From Ectopseudomonas composti (lineage in GTDB: Bacteria > Pseudomonadota > Gammaproteobacteria > Pseudomonadales > Pseudomonadaceae), in the NCBI GenBank assembly GCA_946886245.1, contig CAMPIF010000025.1:1-18412 (forward strand): 18,412 nucleotides of DNA, given 5' to 3'. Made by a program: the position numbers and the translations under genes. Shown here in pieces: positions 8,006 through 14,779 of this stretch; the stretch's first letter is position 1, and the number at the start of each line of letters is the position of its first letter. A model generated the notes under the pieces. That model saw only the letters and a list, made by a program, of their open reading frames with translations, had not been told where the DNA came from and did no database searches.

Positions 8006-8123
8006 CGAGAAATTCCCCTGTTGGACTTTTAGTGTTGAAAACACCCGAGCTATTGGCTCGTTCGTGCTGGGGGAATCTTGGCGAGGGGTTATTTCAGCTC
8101 AGTTGCCGATATATAAAGATTTG

Positions 8124-8130
8124 ATGACAG
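8124..8130 (-). promoter_or_regulatory. Pho-box-like half site upstream of the porin gene
   Basis: On the minus strand CTGTCAT matches one half of the PhoB box exactly, about 120 nt before the porin start. A second half four bases later (TCTTTAT) agrees at only 3 of 7 positions, so PhoB control is possible but not shown. It is followed by AT-rich sequence (TTTATATA). Confidence 0.3.
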
Positions 8131-8149
8131 CGGAACTTTTTTACTTCCA

Positions 8150-8163
8150 CTGCTTATAAGCAG
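8150..8163. repeat. Perfect 14-bp palindrome between ynfA-type gene and porin promoter region
   Basis: CTGCTTATAAGCAG lies directly after the stop codon of the YnfA-type gene. Read on the minus strand it is followed by an A-run, not a T-run, so it is not a normal terminator for that gene. It could be a regulator site for the porin promoter. Confidence 0.4.
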
Positions 8164-8164
8164 A

Positions 8165-8497
8165 TCAGGAGGCATGCAGCCGCGGTCCCAATAGGATGAG
8201 GGTGGCGCCTGCCAGACACAGCGCTGCGCCCAGCCAGTCGCTGAGCATGGGCCGGGTCTTTTCGATCAGCGCCAGCCACACCAGCGAAGCGACGATATAC
8301 ACACCGCCATAGGCGGCATAGGCACGACCGGCGAAGGCGGCTTCGACGCGGGTCAGAATCAGGGCGAACAACGTCAGGCTGAGCAGCCCCGCTGCGATCC
8401 ACCAGGCACTGCGATCGAGCCGCAGCCACATCCAGAAGGCGTAGCAACCGGCGATCTCGAACAAGGCCGCCAGCAGGAACCATAGATAGTTGATCAT
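8165..8497 (-). CDS. YnfA family (UPF0060) inner-membrane protein
   Basis: This 110-aa protein with four membrane segments matches the YnfA/UPF0060 family: [18 protein letters not shown] in the first helix, [20 protein letters not shown] in the middle (helix 3), and [16 protein letters not shown] in the last. It resembles small multidrug resistance proteins in size and topology, but its transport role is not well established. E. coli YnfA is 108 aa. The start was taken as the third codon of the longest frame because AGGGG then lies 6 nt upstream; the earlier ATG touches that ribosome binding site. A palindromic 140-bp element is inserted 13 nt upstream of the start, just ahead of the ribosome binding site, so the gene's promoter must lie in or beyond that element. 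Confidence 0.93.
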   Translation of the reverse strand: MINYLWFLLAALFEIAGCYAFWMWLRLDRSAWWIAAGLLSLTLFALILTRVEAAFAGRAYAAYGGVYIVASLVWLALIEKTRPMLSDWLGAALCLAGATLILLGPRLHAS

Positions 8498-8510
8498 TCT
8501 CATCCCCTAA

Positions 8511-8650
8511 CAGGCCGTTGAAAAACTACCTGCGTTGACAATACTGCGTTAAAAACGGCCTCAAAATGCTCATTTAGAACACCTAAACTGCGCTTTTTCG
8601 GCCATTTTTGCCTTGTCTTGCCTGCCTCGCCTACGTTTTTCAACAGTCTG
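8511..8650. mobile_element. 140-bp MITE-like palindromic element with terminal inverted repeats and CTAA flanks
   Basis: The ends CAGGCCGTTGAAAAAC (8511-8526) and GTTTTTCAACAGTCTG (8635-8650) are inverted repeats matching at 14 of 16 positions. The whole element is an imperfect palindrome centred at 8580: TTTAG-AACAC-CTAAA at the tip and GGCC-containing arms further out. CTAA occurs on both sides (8507-8510 and 8651-8654), which may be a target-site duplication. It has no coding capacity. I recall similar GTTGAAAAACG-type repeats in intergenic regions of Pseudomonas genomes, but cannot check copy number. The right end meets the stop codon of the next gene; the left end meets the ribosome binding site of the ynfA-type gene. 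Confidence 0.7.
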
Positions 8651-9079
8651 CTAACCGCGCAAGGCACCCTCGCGCTCCCAGGCGCAGCGCACGCGTAACC
8701 CCCCCTCCTGCGGGCTGTGAAAGCCGCTATCGGACTCCCAGCGGAAGGTGTGCATGCCATTGAGTTCGGTTTCCAGGTGCACAACCGCGCTGGCCCAATA
8801 TAGGCGCTTGAGCAGCGCCTCGAAGGCTTCGATCCACAGGTTCCACTCGTACTCGATCGCGCCATAACTGGCACCGAAGTGGATCACCTGGGTCTGGTAG
8901 AGCCCGGCACCGGGCAGGTCGCAGAAGGAGAACATCTCGCGGCCGAGAAACGGCCAGAGCTCGCCGGCCGGCAACTCGGCCAGCACGCCATGGTTGGTTT
9001 CACGGCGCAGGCGACGCAACTCGGGATCATCCGAGGGCCAGTCGCGGATGCAGCCATAGACGATGGATTCGGACTCCAC
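8651..9079 (-). CDS. Conserved-looking protein of unknown function, 142 aa
   Basis: I do not recognise the family. The frame is credible: it begins with GTG preceded by AGGAG at 7 nt, has ordinary Pseudomonas codon use, and fills the gap between its neighbours. The protein is acidic to neutral, soluble, without a signal peptide or membrane segments, and rich in Trp and Tyr. Notable stretches are GCIRDWPSDDPELRRLRR near the N-terminus, FGASYGAIEYEWNLWIEAFE in the middle and LNGMHTFRWESDSGF towards the end. It lies 74 nt downstream of the MFS transporter gene on the same strand and may share its transcript. Its stop codon TAG is formed in the CTAA that flanks the palindromic element, so the insertion may have just missed or slightly altered the C-terminus. 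Confidence 0.75.
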   Translation of the reverse strand: MESESIVYGCIRDWPSDDPELRRLRRETNHGVLAELPAGELWPFLGREMFSFCDLPGAGLYQTQVIHFGASYGAIEYEWNLWIEAFEALLKRLYWASAVVHLETELNGMHTFRWESDSGFHSPQEGGLRVRCAWEREGALRG

Positions 9080-9153
9080 ACCGGCACTCCTGAAAAAGCA
9101 GAACGCCTTCTAACACAGCACGCCTGGGCAAGAAAGGAACTGCTGCCAATTCT

Positions 9154-10317
9154 TCAGCGAGCCTGGCGTCGGCTCCGGCCCAACCGCCAGGCCACCAGCG
9201 TCATCACCAGTGCCAGCGCGGTGAGCACCGCGAACGGCAGACGATAGCTGCCGGACAGATCCCGTGCCAGCCCGGTGAGAATGGGCGTCAGGCAACCCAG
9301 GCTGTAACCGGTGAACAGCATCATCGCCGTCCAGCGGCTGACCGCCAGTGGCGAGCCGGCTTCGTACAGCGGCAGCACCAGCGACAGGGCAAAGGAGCCG
9401 CCCAGCGAGAAGCCCAGGATCAGCGCCCATAATTCCGGCAGCAGACGCGGCATGAAGGTGACCATCGCCAGGCAACCACAGGTGACGGCCCCGCACGCCA
9501 GCAACAGTGGATAGCGCGCATTGTAGCGCTGCGCCAGCCAGGGCAGCAGGAACGAGCTGGGCAGCCCCATGAGCATGGCCAGACTGAGCAGCGAGTTGCT
9601 GCGCAGCATGCTCAGCCCGGCCTCGTGATAGCGCGCTACCGCCCAGGTCGCGATGGCATAGAACAAGCCCGCCTGAATGGCGAAGAAGCAGCTGATCAGC
9701 CAGGCGCGCGGCTGCCGCCAGGGCAAACCACCGCCCTCCTGCTCGTCAGCGGCGCTGGCCTGATTGGGCAGCCACAGCCAAAGCATCACCCCGAACAACG
9801 CCGGCGTGGCCCACACCGCCAGGCCCAGGTGCCAGGCATCGCCAAACAGCGCCGTAGCCGGAGCCGTGAGCACCGCACCGCCAGCACCGCCGATGGCCAT
9901 GCCCAGTGAATACCAGCCCACCACACGGCCCATCTGGCTGGCGAAGTGGCGTTTGATGAAGCCCGACAACAAAGGCCCGGCAACCGCGATGGCAGCGCCC
10001 AACGCGATGGCGCTGCCGATCAGCACCACGCTCTGGTGCGCAGCCAGACGCGCCAGCAGCGCCAGGCCAATGAGCCCAAGGCAAAGCACGATGGTGCGCT
10101 CCAGGCCCCAGCGCATGGCCAGACGCGGCGCCAAGGGCGCGAGCAGGCCCATGCACAGCACCGGCAGGGCGGTGGTCAGGCTGATGAAGCTGCGGCTCAG
10201 CGACAGCTCTGCGGCGATGCGCTCGATCAGCGGCGCGAGGGAAGTGATGCCGGGGCGCAAATTGATCGCCGCCAGCACCAGGGCCACCAGCAACAGGGCC
10301 CGAGGGACTGGTTTCAC
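9154..10317 (-). CDS. MFS transporter, CynX/NimT type
   Basis: This 387-aa protein has 12 hydrophobic segments and the N-terminal signature LAAINLRPGITSLAPLIERI typical of the CynX/NimT subgroup of the major facilitator superfamily (cyanate, 2-nitroimidazole and related). Between the two halves is a short hydrophilic loop with NQASAADEQEGGG. It is an inner-membrane secondary transporter; the substrate and direction cannot be read from sequence. The start is GTG with a weak GGA about 8 nt upstream; no in-frame ATG fits better at the first helix. It lies about 100 nt downstream of the short-chain dehydrogenase gene, separated by repeats that may form a weak terminator. Confidence 0.9.
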   Translation of the reverse strand: MKPVPRALLLVALVLAAINLRPGITSLAPLIERIAAELSLSRSFISLTTALPVLCMGLLAPLAPRLAMRWGLERTIVLCLGLIGLALLARLAAHQSVVLIGSAIALGAAIAVAGPLLSGFIKRHFASQMGRVVGWYSLGMAIGGAGGAVLTAPATALFGDAWHLGLAVWATPALFGVMLWLWLPNQASAADEQEGGGLPWRQPRAWLISCFFAIQAGLFYAIATWAVARYHEAGLSMLRSNSLLSLAMLMGLPSSFLLPWLAQRYNARYPLLLACGAVTCGCLAMVTFMPRLLPELWALILGFSLGGSFALSLVLPLYEAGSPLAVSRWTAMMLFTGYSLGCLTPILTGLARDLSGSYRLPFAVLTALALVMTLVAWRLGRSRRQAR

Positions 10318-10346
10318 GAATTATCCGAGGTCATTACGGCAGGCAG

Positions 10347-10396
10347 GCCGGGGCGGCCACCCTACCCCTGCAGGCCATGCCAGGCAAGCCTGCAGG
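10347..10396. repeat. Inverted repeats between the SDR and MFS genes
   Basis: CCTGCAGGC at 10367-10375 and GCCTGCAGG at 10388-10396 are perfect 9-bp inverted arms with a 12-nt loop, and a smaller GGCCG-GGG-CGGCC hairpin lies beside them. No T-tract follows on either strand. They may be a degenerate extragenic palindrome or contribute to transcript processing. Confidence 0.4.
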
Positions 10397-10403
10397 TGCA
10401 AAT

Positions 10404-10423
10404 AGCTGACCTTGTGGTCAGCT
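10404..10423 (-). terminator. Hairpin at the end of the SDR gene, possible weak terminator
   Basis: AGCTGACC, loop TTGT, GGTCAGCT is a perfect 8-bp stem that includes the SDR stop codon. On the minus strand it is followed only by ATTTGC, so termination would be weak. Confidence 0.4.
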
Positions 10424-11230
10424 GGCGGTTTTGGCCTTGCCACGCATTTTCTCGGCCATGCTGGCCATCTCGTCGTACAGCGCCTGCGGGTTCTTCTGCT
10501 TCAGCGCCCAGGCCATACGACCCATTTCGTGCGGCAGGATCATGAAACTGCCCTTGGCCATCTCATCGTGGATGTAACTGGCGATATCAGCCGCGCTGAT
10601 CGGTGAGCTTTCCAGCAACTTGCCAACCTGCGCCTTCATCGCCGGGGTCGGGCCACGGAAGGAATCCAGCAGATTGGTCTGGAAGAACGACGGGCAGACC
10701 ACATGCACGCCAACCTCCAGTTGACGCAGCTCTACCAGCAGACTTTCCGACAGCGCCACCACGCCGGCCTTGGCGACGTTGTAGTTGCTCATGCCCGGCC
10801 CCTGCATCAGCGCGGCCATGGAGGCGATGTTGACGATCTTGCCCTTGCTCTTTTCCAGCAGCGGCAAAAATGCCTTGCAGCCTTTGACCACGCCCATCAG
10901 GTTGATCGAGATCTGCCAGTCCCAGTCCTCCAGCGACAGCTCGCTGAAGAAGCCGCCGGACGCGACACCGGCGTTGTTGACGATGACGTCGATGCCAGCG
11001 AACTGCTCTTCGCAGGCTTGCGCCAGAGCGGTCAGCTGGCTGTAGTCACGCACGTCGCAGCGCCGGGTGAAGCCGTCGCCACCGGCCTCGCGTACCAATT
11101 TCAAGGTTTCGCTCAGACCGCTCTCGTTGACGTCGGCCAGCGCCAGTCGCCAACCCTCGCGCGCCCAACGCAGGGCAATTTCGCGTCCCAGGCCGGAGCC
11201 CGCGCCAGTGATCATCATGCGGTTTTGCAT
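10418..11230 (-). CDS. Short-chain dehydrogenase/reductase (SDR) family oxidoreductase
   Basis: This 270-aa protein is a classical SDR. Visible elements: nucleotide-binding TGAGSGLG (8-15), CDV near residue 60, NNAG (85-88), and the catalytic tetrad Asn110, Ser137, Tyr150, Lys154 (YNVAK). Asp33 at the end of the second strand (LADVN) suggests NAD(H) rather than NADP(H). The C-terminal 40 residues (HEMGRMAWALKQKNPQALYD and on) are long and basic, a form common in Pseudomonas SDRs near lipid or fatty-acid genes. It is cytoplasmic and the substrate is unknown. AGGG lies about 8 nt before the ATG. Confidence 0.92.
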   Translation of the reverse strand: MQNRMMITGAGSGLGREIALRWAREGWRLALADVNESGLSETLKLVREAGGDGFTRRCDVRDYSQLTALAQACEEQFAGIDVIVNNAGVASGGFFSELSLEDWDWQISINLMGVVKGCKAFLPLLEKSKGKIVNIASMAALMQGPGMSNYNVAKAGVVALSESLLVELRQLEVGVHVVCPSFFQTNLLDSFRGPTPAMKAQVGKLLESSPISAADIASYIHDEMAKGSFMILPHEMGRMAWALKQKNPQALYDEMASMAEKMRGKAKTAS

Positions 11231-11335
11231 AGCGGCCCTGCCTTAAGTGTCTGGTTGCAATGGCTGCCAGTGTAGCGAAGGCAATAAAGCTCCCGCGCCT
11301 TCATCAGACTTATGAATAGGCTGGGCAAATCGCGA

Positions 11336-11704
11336 TCAAGCCTTGTTGCGCCAGCGCCAGATCAGCCAGGCGTAAACGATCAGGTTGACCAGCACCACGA
11401 TCGCGCCCAGCCAGAGTTGAATCCGCGGCGTGAGTTCGGCCGGATAGATCAGCGGGATCAGGTAGTGCTCGATGAAGCCGCCCTCATAGCCCGCCTGCCC
11501 GGCCATTCGGCGCAGCTGATTCTCCCAGGGCGTCAGCGGGCAACCCAGATGCAGACACTCCACGACGATGCCCCAGGCCACAGCAGGCAGGTGCAGCCAG
11601 ATCAAACGCGGCCAACGCAGCGCCAGCAAGCCACCCAGCAGCACGAACAGGATGAAGCCCAGATGCACCAGCACCAGGGCGTCGGCAGCCATGCGCCAGA
11701 GCAT
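11336..11704 (-). CDS. DUF2784 family membrane protein
   Basis: This 122-aa protein matches the DUF2784 pattern: LVLVHLGFILFVLLGG in helix 1, then LHLPAVAWGIVVECLHLGCPLTPWEN, and later GGFIEHYLIPLIYP before the last helix. Three to four membrane segments are visible. Function is unknown. It lies 6 nt downstream of the cupin gene on the same strand, so the two are almost certainly co-transcribed and may be translationally coupled. The start is uncertain between the first ATG and an ATG four codons later; neither has a strong ribosome binding site. Confidence 0.9.
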   Translation of the reverse strand: MLWRMAADALVLVHLGFILFVLLGGLLALRWPRLIWLHLPAVAWGIVVECLHLGCPLTPWENQLRRMAGQAGYEGGFIEHYLIPLIYPAELTPRIQLWLGAIVVLVNLIVYAWLIWRWRNKA

Positions 11705-11710
11705 CGCGGC

Positions 11711-12040
11711 TCAGTCCACGACGAACAGGCGCGCGCCGGGCGTTGTCGATGAACGATGGGCCTCGGCGCCATCAGCCACCTGATAACTCATACCGGGCTT
11801 TAGCACGAATACCCGACCATCCTCGAGTTCGGTGCTCAGCTCCCCTTCCAGGCACAACAGCACATGCCCTTTCTGACACCAGTGGTCGGCGAGATAGCCC
11901 GGTGAATACTCGACCATACGCACACGCAGCGCACCGAACTGACAGGTGCGCCAACGTGCCACGCCACGTTCACCCGGATGTTCGGTCGCCGGTATCGCCG
12001 TCCAGTCCGTCACGCCAAAGGGAATATCACTGATCTGCAT
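11711..12040 (-). CDS. Small cupin-fold protein (DHCW-motif type)
   Basis: This 109-aa single-domain cupin carries ADHWCQKGHVLLCLEGEL, the pattern I associate with the DHCW-motif cupin family, followed by a second cupin motif around LKPGMSYQVADGAEAHRS. His residues in both motifs could bind a metal. It is soluble and cytoplasmic; the reaction is not known. GGAG lies 7 nt before the ATG. It is the first gene of a two-gene unit with the DUF2784 protein. The 192-nt upstream gap is AT-rich compared with the rest of the window and is shared with the divergent DUF2061 gene. Confidence 0.87.
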   Translation of the reverse strand: MQISDIPFGVTDWTAIPATEHPGERGVARWRTCQFGALRVRMVEYSPGYLADHWCQKGHVLLCLEGELSTELEDGRVFVLKPGMSYQVADGAEAHRSSTTPGARLFVVD

Positions 12041-12232
12041 CGCCCGACTCCATCGAAATAGAGCGCCACCTTAACGCAGTCACCCTGGGGCGAAAAAAAT
12101 AGAAAGAAACTCTCAATGAAAAATAATCAATTGAGCAAGACTATCAAAACCATGCAAAGGCCACATTTCCCGACACTGAAGAACAGGACTAGCCTCTCCC
12201 TCATGACGAAATGATTCTCAACGAGGTGCATC

Positions 12233-12457
12233 ATGCTCAAGACACTGACCTTTACCATCATGCACTTCTGCATCGCCTTCGCCGTCACCTACGCACTGAC
12301 CGGCAGCGTGGCGGCCAGTAGCCTGGTGGCAGCGATCGAACCGCTGTGCAACTCGGTGGGCTTCTACTTCCACGAGAAGGTCTGGCAACGACTCGAGCGC
12401 CGTGCCCAGCCGTCGGCAGAGCGTCCCAAACATGCCTGGCTGCACCATCACGCCTGA
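12233..12457 (+). CDS. DUF2061 family small membrane protein
   Basis: This 74-aa protein matches DUF2061: MLKTLTFTIMHFCIAFAVTY, then ALTGSVAASSLVAAIEPLCNSVGFYFHEKVW. It has two hydrophobic segments, with a His/Arg-rich tail (QRLERRAQPSAERPKHAW). Function is unknown. Translation starts at ATG with GAGGTG about 5 nt upstream, a good site. It appears to be a single-gene unit, divergent from the cupin gene. The upstream DNA (12090-12160) is AT-rich with A-runs, but no clear promoter pair could be assigned. Confidence 0.9.
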   Translation: MLKTLTFTIMHFCIAFAVTYALTGSVAASSLVAAIEPLCNSVGFYFHEKVWQRLERRAQPSAERPKHAWLHHHA

Positions 12458-12608
12458 CTGAAAAAGCCGGCAAACGGCCGAGCGTGAGGAGCGCCTGCTC
12501 AAATTACTCAAGTTTCCCTGCGATAAGTCAGGATAGTCTGGCACTTTGCCCAGCTTGCTGCTGTCATAAGCCAGCTATTCAATCCAGACGTCAAAAGGGA
12601 CTTAGCAC

Positions 12609-13907
12609 ATGCCCAGCCTTGCCCGACTCGCCGCCTTGCTCGGTGGCCTGGCCTTCTGTGTCTCAGCGATGGCCGCCGATGTGGATGCGCAAAGCTACGG
12701 CTATCCACTGGCCAACCCGTTCGAAGCCACCATTGCCACCACGCCGCCCGAGCTGCGCCCCGAACTGCCGGCCGATGGCGACATCAGACAACGCGACTAC
12801 TCGGTGCGTCTGCGCCCGGACCGCGAGTTCGAGTTGCTGGACAATTTCTGGCCGGTGACCAAACTGCGTTACCGCCTGGCCCAGCAGAACGGCCGGGCAC
12901 CGCTGATCTTCATCATCGCCGGCACCGGCGCACACTACGCCAGCGGCACCACCGAGTACCTGAAGAAGCTGTTCTACGGCGCCGGTTTCCACGTCGTGCA
13001 GCTGTCATCGCCGACCAGCTACGACTTCATGGCCGCAGCCTCGCGTTCTGCCACGCCGGGCTACAGTCCGGACGACGCCGACGACCTGTACCGCGTGATG
13101 CAGGCCGTACGCGCCCAGCACCCGAAGCTCGACGTCAGCGAGTTCCTGCTGACCGGTTACAGCCTCGGCGCGTTGCATGCCGCCTTCGTCAGCCAGCTCG
13201 ATGAAACCCGCCGCGCCTTCGATTTCAAACGCGTGCTGCTGCTCAACCCGCCGGTCAACCTCTACACCTCCATCACCAACCTGGACAAGCTGGTGCAGAC
13301 CAGGGTCCAGGGCATCGACAACAGCACCAACTTCTATGACCTGGTGCTGGAAAAGCTGACCCGCTACTTCAATGACAAGGGCTATCTGGATATCAACGAC
13401 GCCATGCTCTATGACTTCCAGCAGTCAAAAGAACGGCTCTCGGACGAACAGATGGCCATGCTGATCGGCACCTCGTTCCGCTTCTCGTCTGCCGACATCG
13501 TGTTCACCTCGGACCTGCTCAACCGCCGCGGCCTGATTACCCCGCGCGACTACCGCATCACCGAGAGCACCAGCCTGACGCCGTTCTTCCAGATGGCTCT
13601 GCGCTGCGACTTCGACTGCTATATCGCCGAGCAACTGATGCCCATGTGGCGCGCTCGTCACGATGGCGGCAGCCTCAACCAGTTGGTCGACAAGAGCAGC
13701 CTGTATGCACTGGAGGACTACCTCAGAGGCAGCGACAAGGTCTCGGTGATGCACAACGCCGACGACCTGATCCTCGGCCAGGGCGACATCGGTTTCCTGC
13801 GCCGCACCTTCGGCGACCGCCTGACCCTTTACCCGCGTGGCGGGCACTGCGGCAACCTCAACTATCGCGTCAACGCCGACGCCATGCTGGAGTTCTTCCG
13901 TGGTTAA
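12609..13907 (+). CDS. Exported alpha/beta hydrolase, overlapping mlaA
   Basis: This 432-aa protein has a Sec signal peptide (MPSLARLAALLGGLAFCVSAMA) and an alpha/beta-hydrolase core: LIFIIAGTGAHYASG (99-113) as the oxyanion region, nucleophile elbow TGYSLGA with Ser185, acid Asp385 or Asp386 in MHNADDLI, and His413 in RGGHCGN. A large insert of about 160-200 residues between the nucleophile and the acid (from DFKRVLLLNPP to DYLRGS) probably forms a lid. It is periplasmic by prediction. GGGA lies 8 nt before the ATG. Its end overlaps the start of mlaA by 8 nt, so the two are translated from one transcript. A lipid-related substrate is inferred from that coupling and is not shown by the sequence. 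Confidence 0.88.
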   Translation: MPSLARLAALLGGLAFCVSAMAADVDAQSYGYPLANPFEATIATTPPELRPELPADGDIRQRDYSVRLRPDREFELLDNFWPVTKLRYRLAQQNGRAPLIFIIAGTGAHYASGTTEYLKKLFYGAGFHVVQLSSPTSYDFMAAASRSATPGYSPDDADDLYRVMQAVRAQHPKLDVSEFLLTGYSLGALHAAFVSQLDETRRAFDFKRVLLLNPPVNLYTSITNLDKLVQTRVQGIDNSTNFYDLVLEKLTRYFNDKGYLDINDAMLYDFQQSKERLSDEQMAMLIGTSFRFSSADIVFTSDLLNRRGLITPRDYRITESTSLTPFFQMALRCDFDCYIAEQLMPMWRARHDGGSLNQLVDKSSLYALEDYLRGSDKVSVMHNADDLILGQGDIGFLRRTFGDRLTLYPRGGHCGNLNYRVNADAMLEFFRG

Positions 13908-14670
13908 ACACAGCACGCTCATCATCGCCCTGCTGCTGAGCAGCGGGCAGACACTGGCCGAAAGCCAGGTCGACGCCGACGGCTTCACCAATCCGCTGCA
14001 GAACCTGCAGTTCAACCCTGGGCTGGATCAACAGGAATTCGAACGCGCCTCCAGCGACGCCCTGCAGGTCTATGACCCGCTGGAGTCCTGGAACCGCCGC
14101 GTCTACCACTTCAACTACCGCTTCGATCAGTGGGTGTTCCTGCCCGTGGTCGACGGCTACCGCTACGTCACGCCGAACCTGGTGCAGAGCGGCGTCCACA
14201 ATTTCTTCAACAATCTCGGCGAGATCCCCACGCTGGCCAACAGCCTGCTGCAGCTCAAGGGCCAGCGGGCGATGAACAGCACCGCGCGGTTGCTGTTCAA
14301 CACCATCCTGGGTGTCGGCGGTATCTGGGACCCGGCGACGAAAATGGGCCTGCCCCGATCGAGCGAAGACTTCGGCCAGACCCTGGGCTACTACGGTGTA
14401 CCCGCTGGACCTTACCTGATGCTGCCGCTGCTCGGGCCGTCGAACCTGCGCGACACCGGTGGGCTGGTGGCGGACTATGGCCTGGAAAATGCGGTCAATT
14501 ACCTCGATGTGGCCGACGCCAGTCGCAGCAATCCCGGCATCAGCGCCCTGCGCATCGTCGACACCCGTGCCAATACCGGCTTCCGCTATGGTCAACTCAA
14601 CTCGCCATTCGAGTACGAGAAGATCCGCTACTTCTATCACGAGTCGCGCAAGCTGAAGATTGCCGACTGA
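13900..14670 (+). CDS. mlaA: MlaA (VacJ) outer-membrane lipid asymmetry protein
   Basis: This 256-aa protein is recognised by YDPLESWNRRVYHFNYRFD, GVHNFFNNLGEIPTLANSLL, FNTILGVGGIWDPATKMGLP and YLMLPLLGPSNLRDTGG, all hallmarks of MlaA. It removes misplaced phospholipids from the outer leaflet of the outer membrane and hands them to MlaC. The start is GTG with GGAG 7 nt upstream, giving a signal peptide VVKHSTLIIALLLSSGQTLA. The longer frame to an upstream ATG is inside the hydrolase gene and lacks a signal. Unlike E. coli MlaA it has no lipobox; there is no Cys at all in the protein, so it should be a cleaved, non-lipidated protein held by its membrane helices. It overlaps the hydrolase gene by 8 nt. 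A long hairpin follows the stop. Confidence 0.93.
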   Translation: MVKHSTLIIALLLSSGQTLAESQVDADGFTNPLQNLQFNPGLDQQEFERASSDALQVYDPLESWNRRVYHFNYRFDQWVFLPVVDGYRYVTPNLVQSGVHNFFNNLGEIPTLANSLLQLKGQRAMNSTARLLFNTILGVGGIWDPATKMGLPRSSEDFGQTLGYYGVPAGPYLMLPLLGPSNLRDTGGLVADYGLENAVNYLDVADASRSNPGISALRIVDTRANTGFRYGQLNSPFEYEKIRYFYHESRKLKIAD

Positions 14671-14675
14671 CCCTC

Positions 14676-14706
14676 GCCCATGCATCGATTTTATCGATGC
14701 ATGGGC
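14676..14706 (+). terminator. Long perfect hairpin after mlaA, probable terminator
   Basis: GCCCATGCATCGAT, loop TTT, ATCGATGCATGGGC is a perfect 14-bp stem starting 6 nt after the mlaA stop. The following CGTAAATTTTCC holds only a short T-run, so termination strength is uncertain. Confidence 0.6.
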
Positions 14707-14779
14707 CGTAAATTTTCCACCCAAAGATCGATTCTATGCGAATAGCATGGCGTCATTCCTACCCTTCAAGGACCCCGCC

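Noticed and set aside
8500..8874. Open frame of 124 codons on the minus strand through the palindromic element
   Set aside because: It crosses the element and overlaps the better-supported 142-aa frame in another phase; no ribosome binding site or family match.
12203..12225. Fur-box-like AATGATTCTCA before the DUF2061 gene
   Set aside because: Only about 9 of 19 positions fit the Fur consensus and the second half is missing.
12539..12566. Possible sigma-54 promoter (TGGCAC and TTGC) before the exported hydrolase gene
   Set aside because: The spacing between TGGCAC and TTGC is 10 nt instead of 5, so the -24/-12 geometry is wrong.
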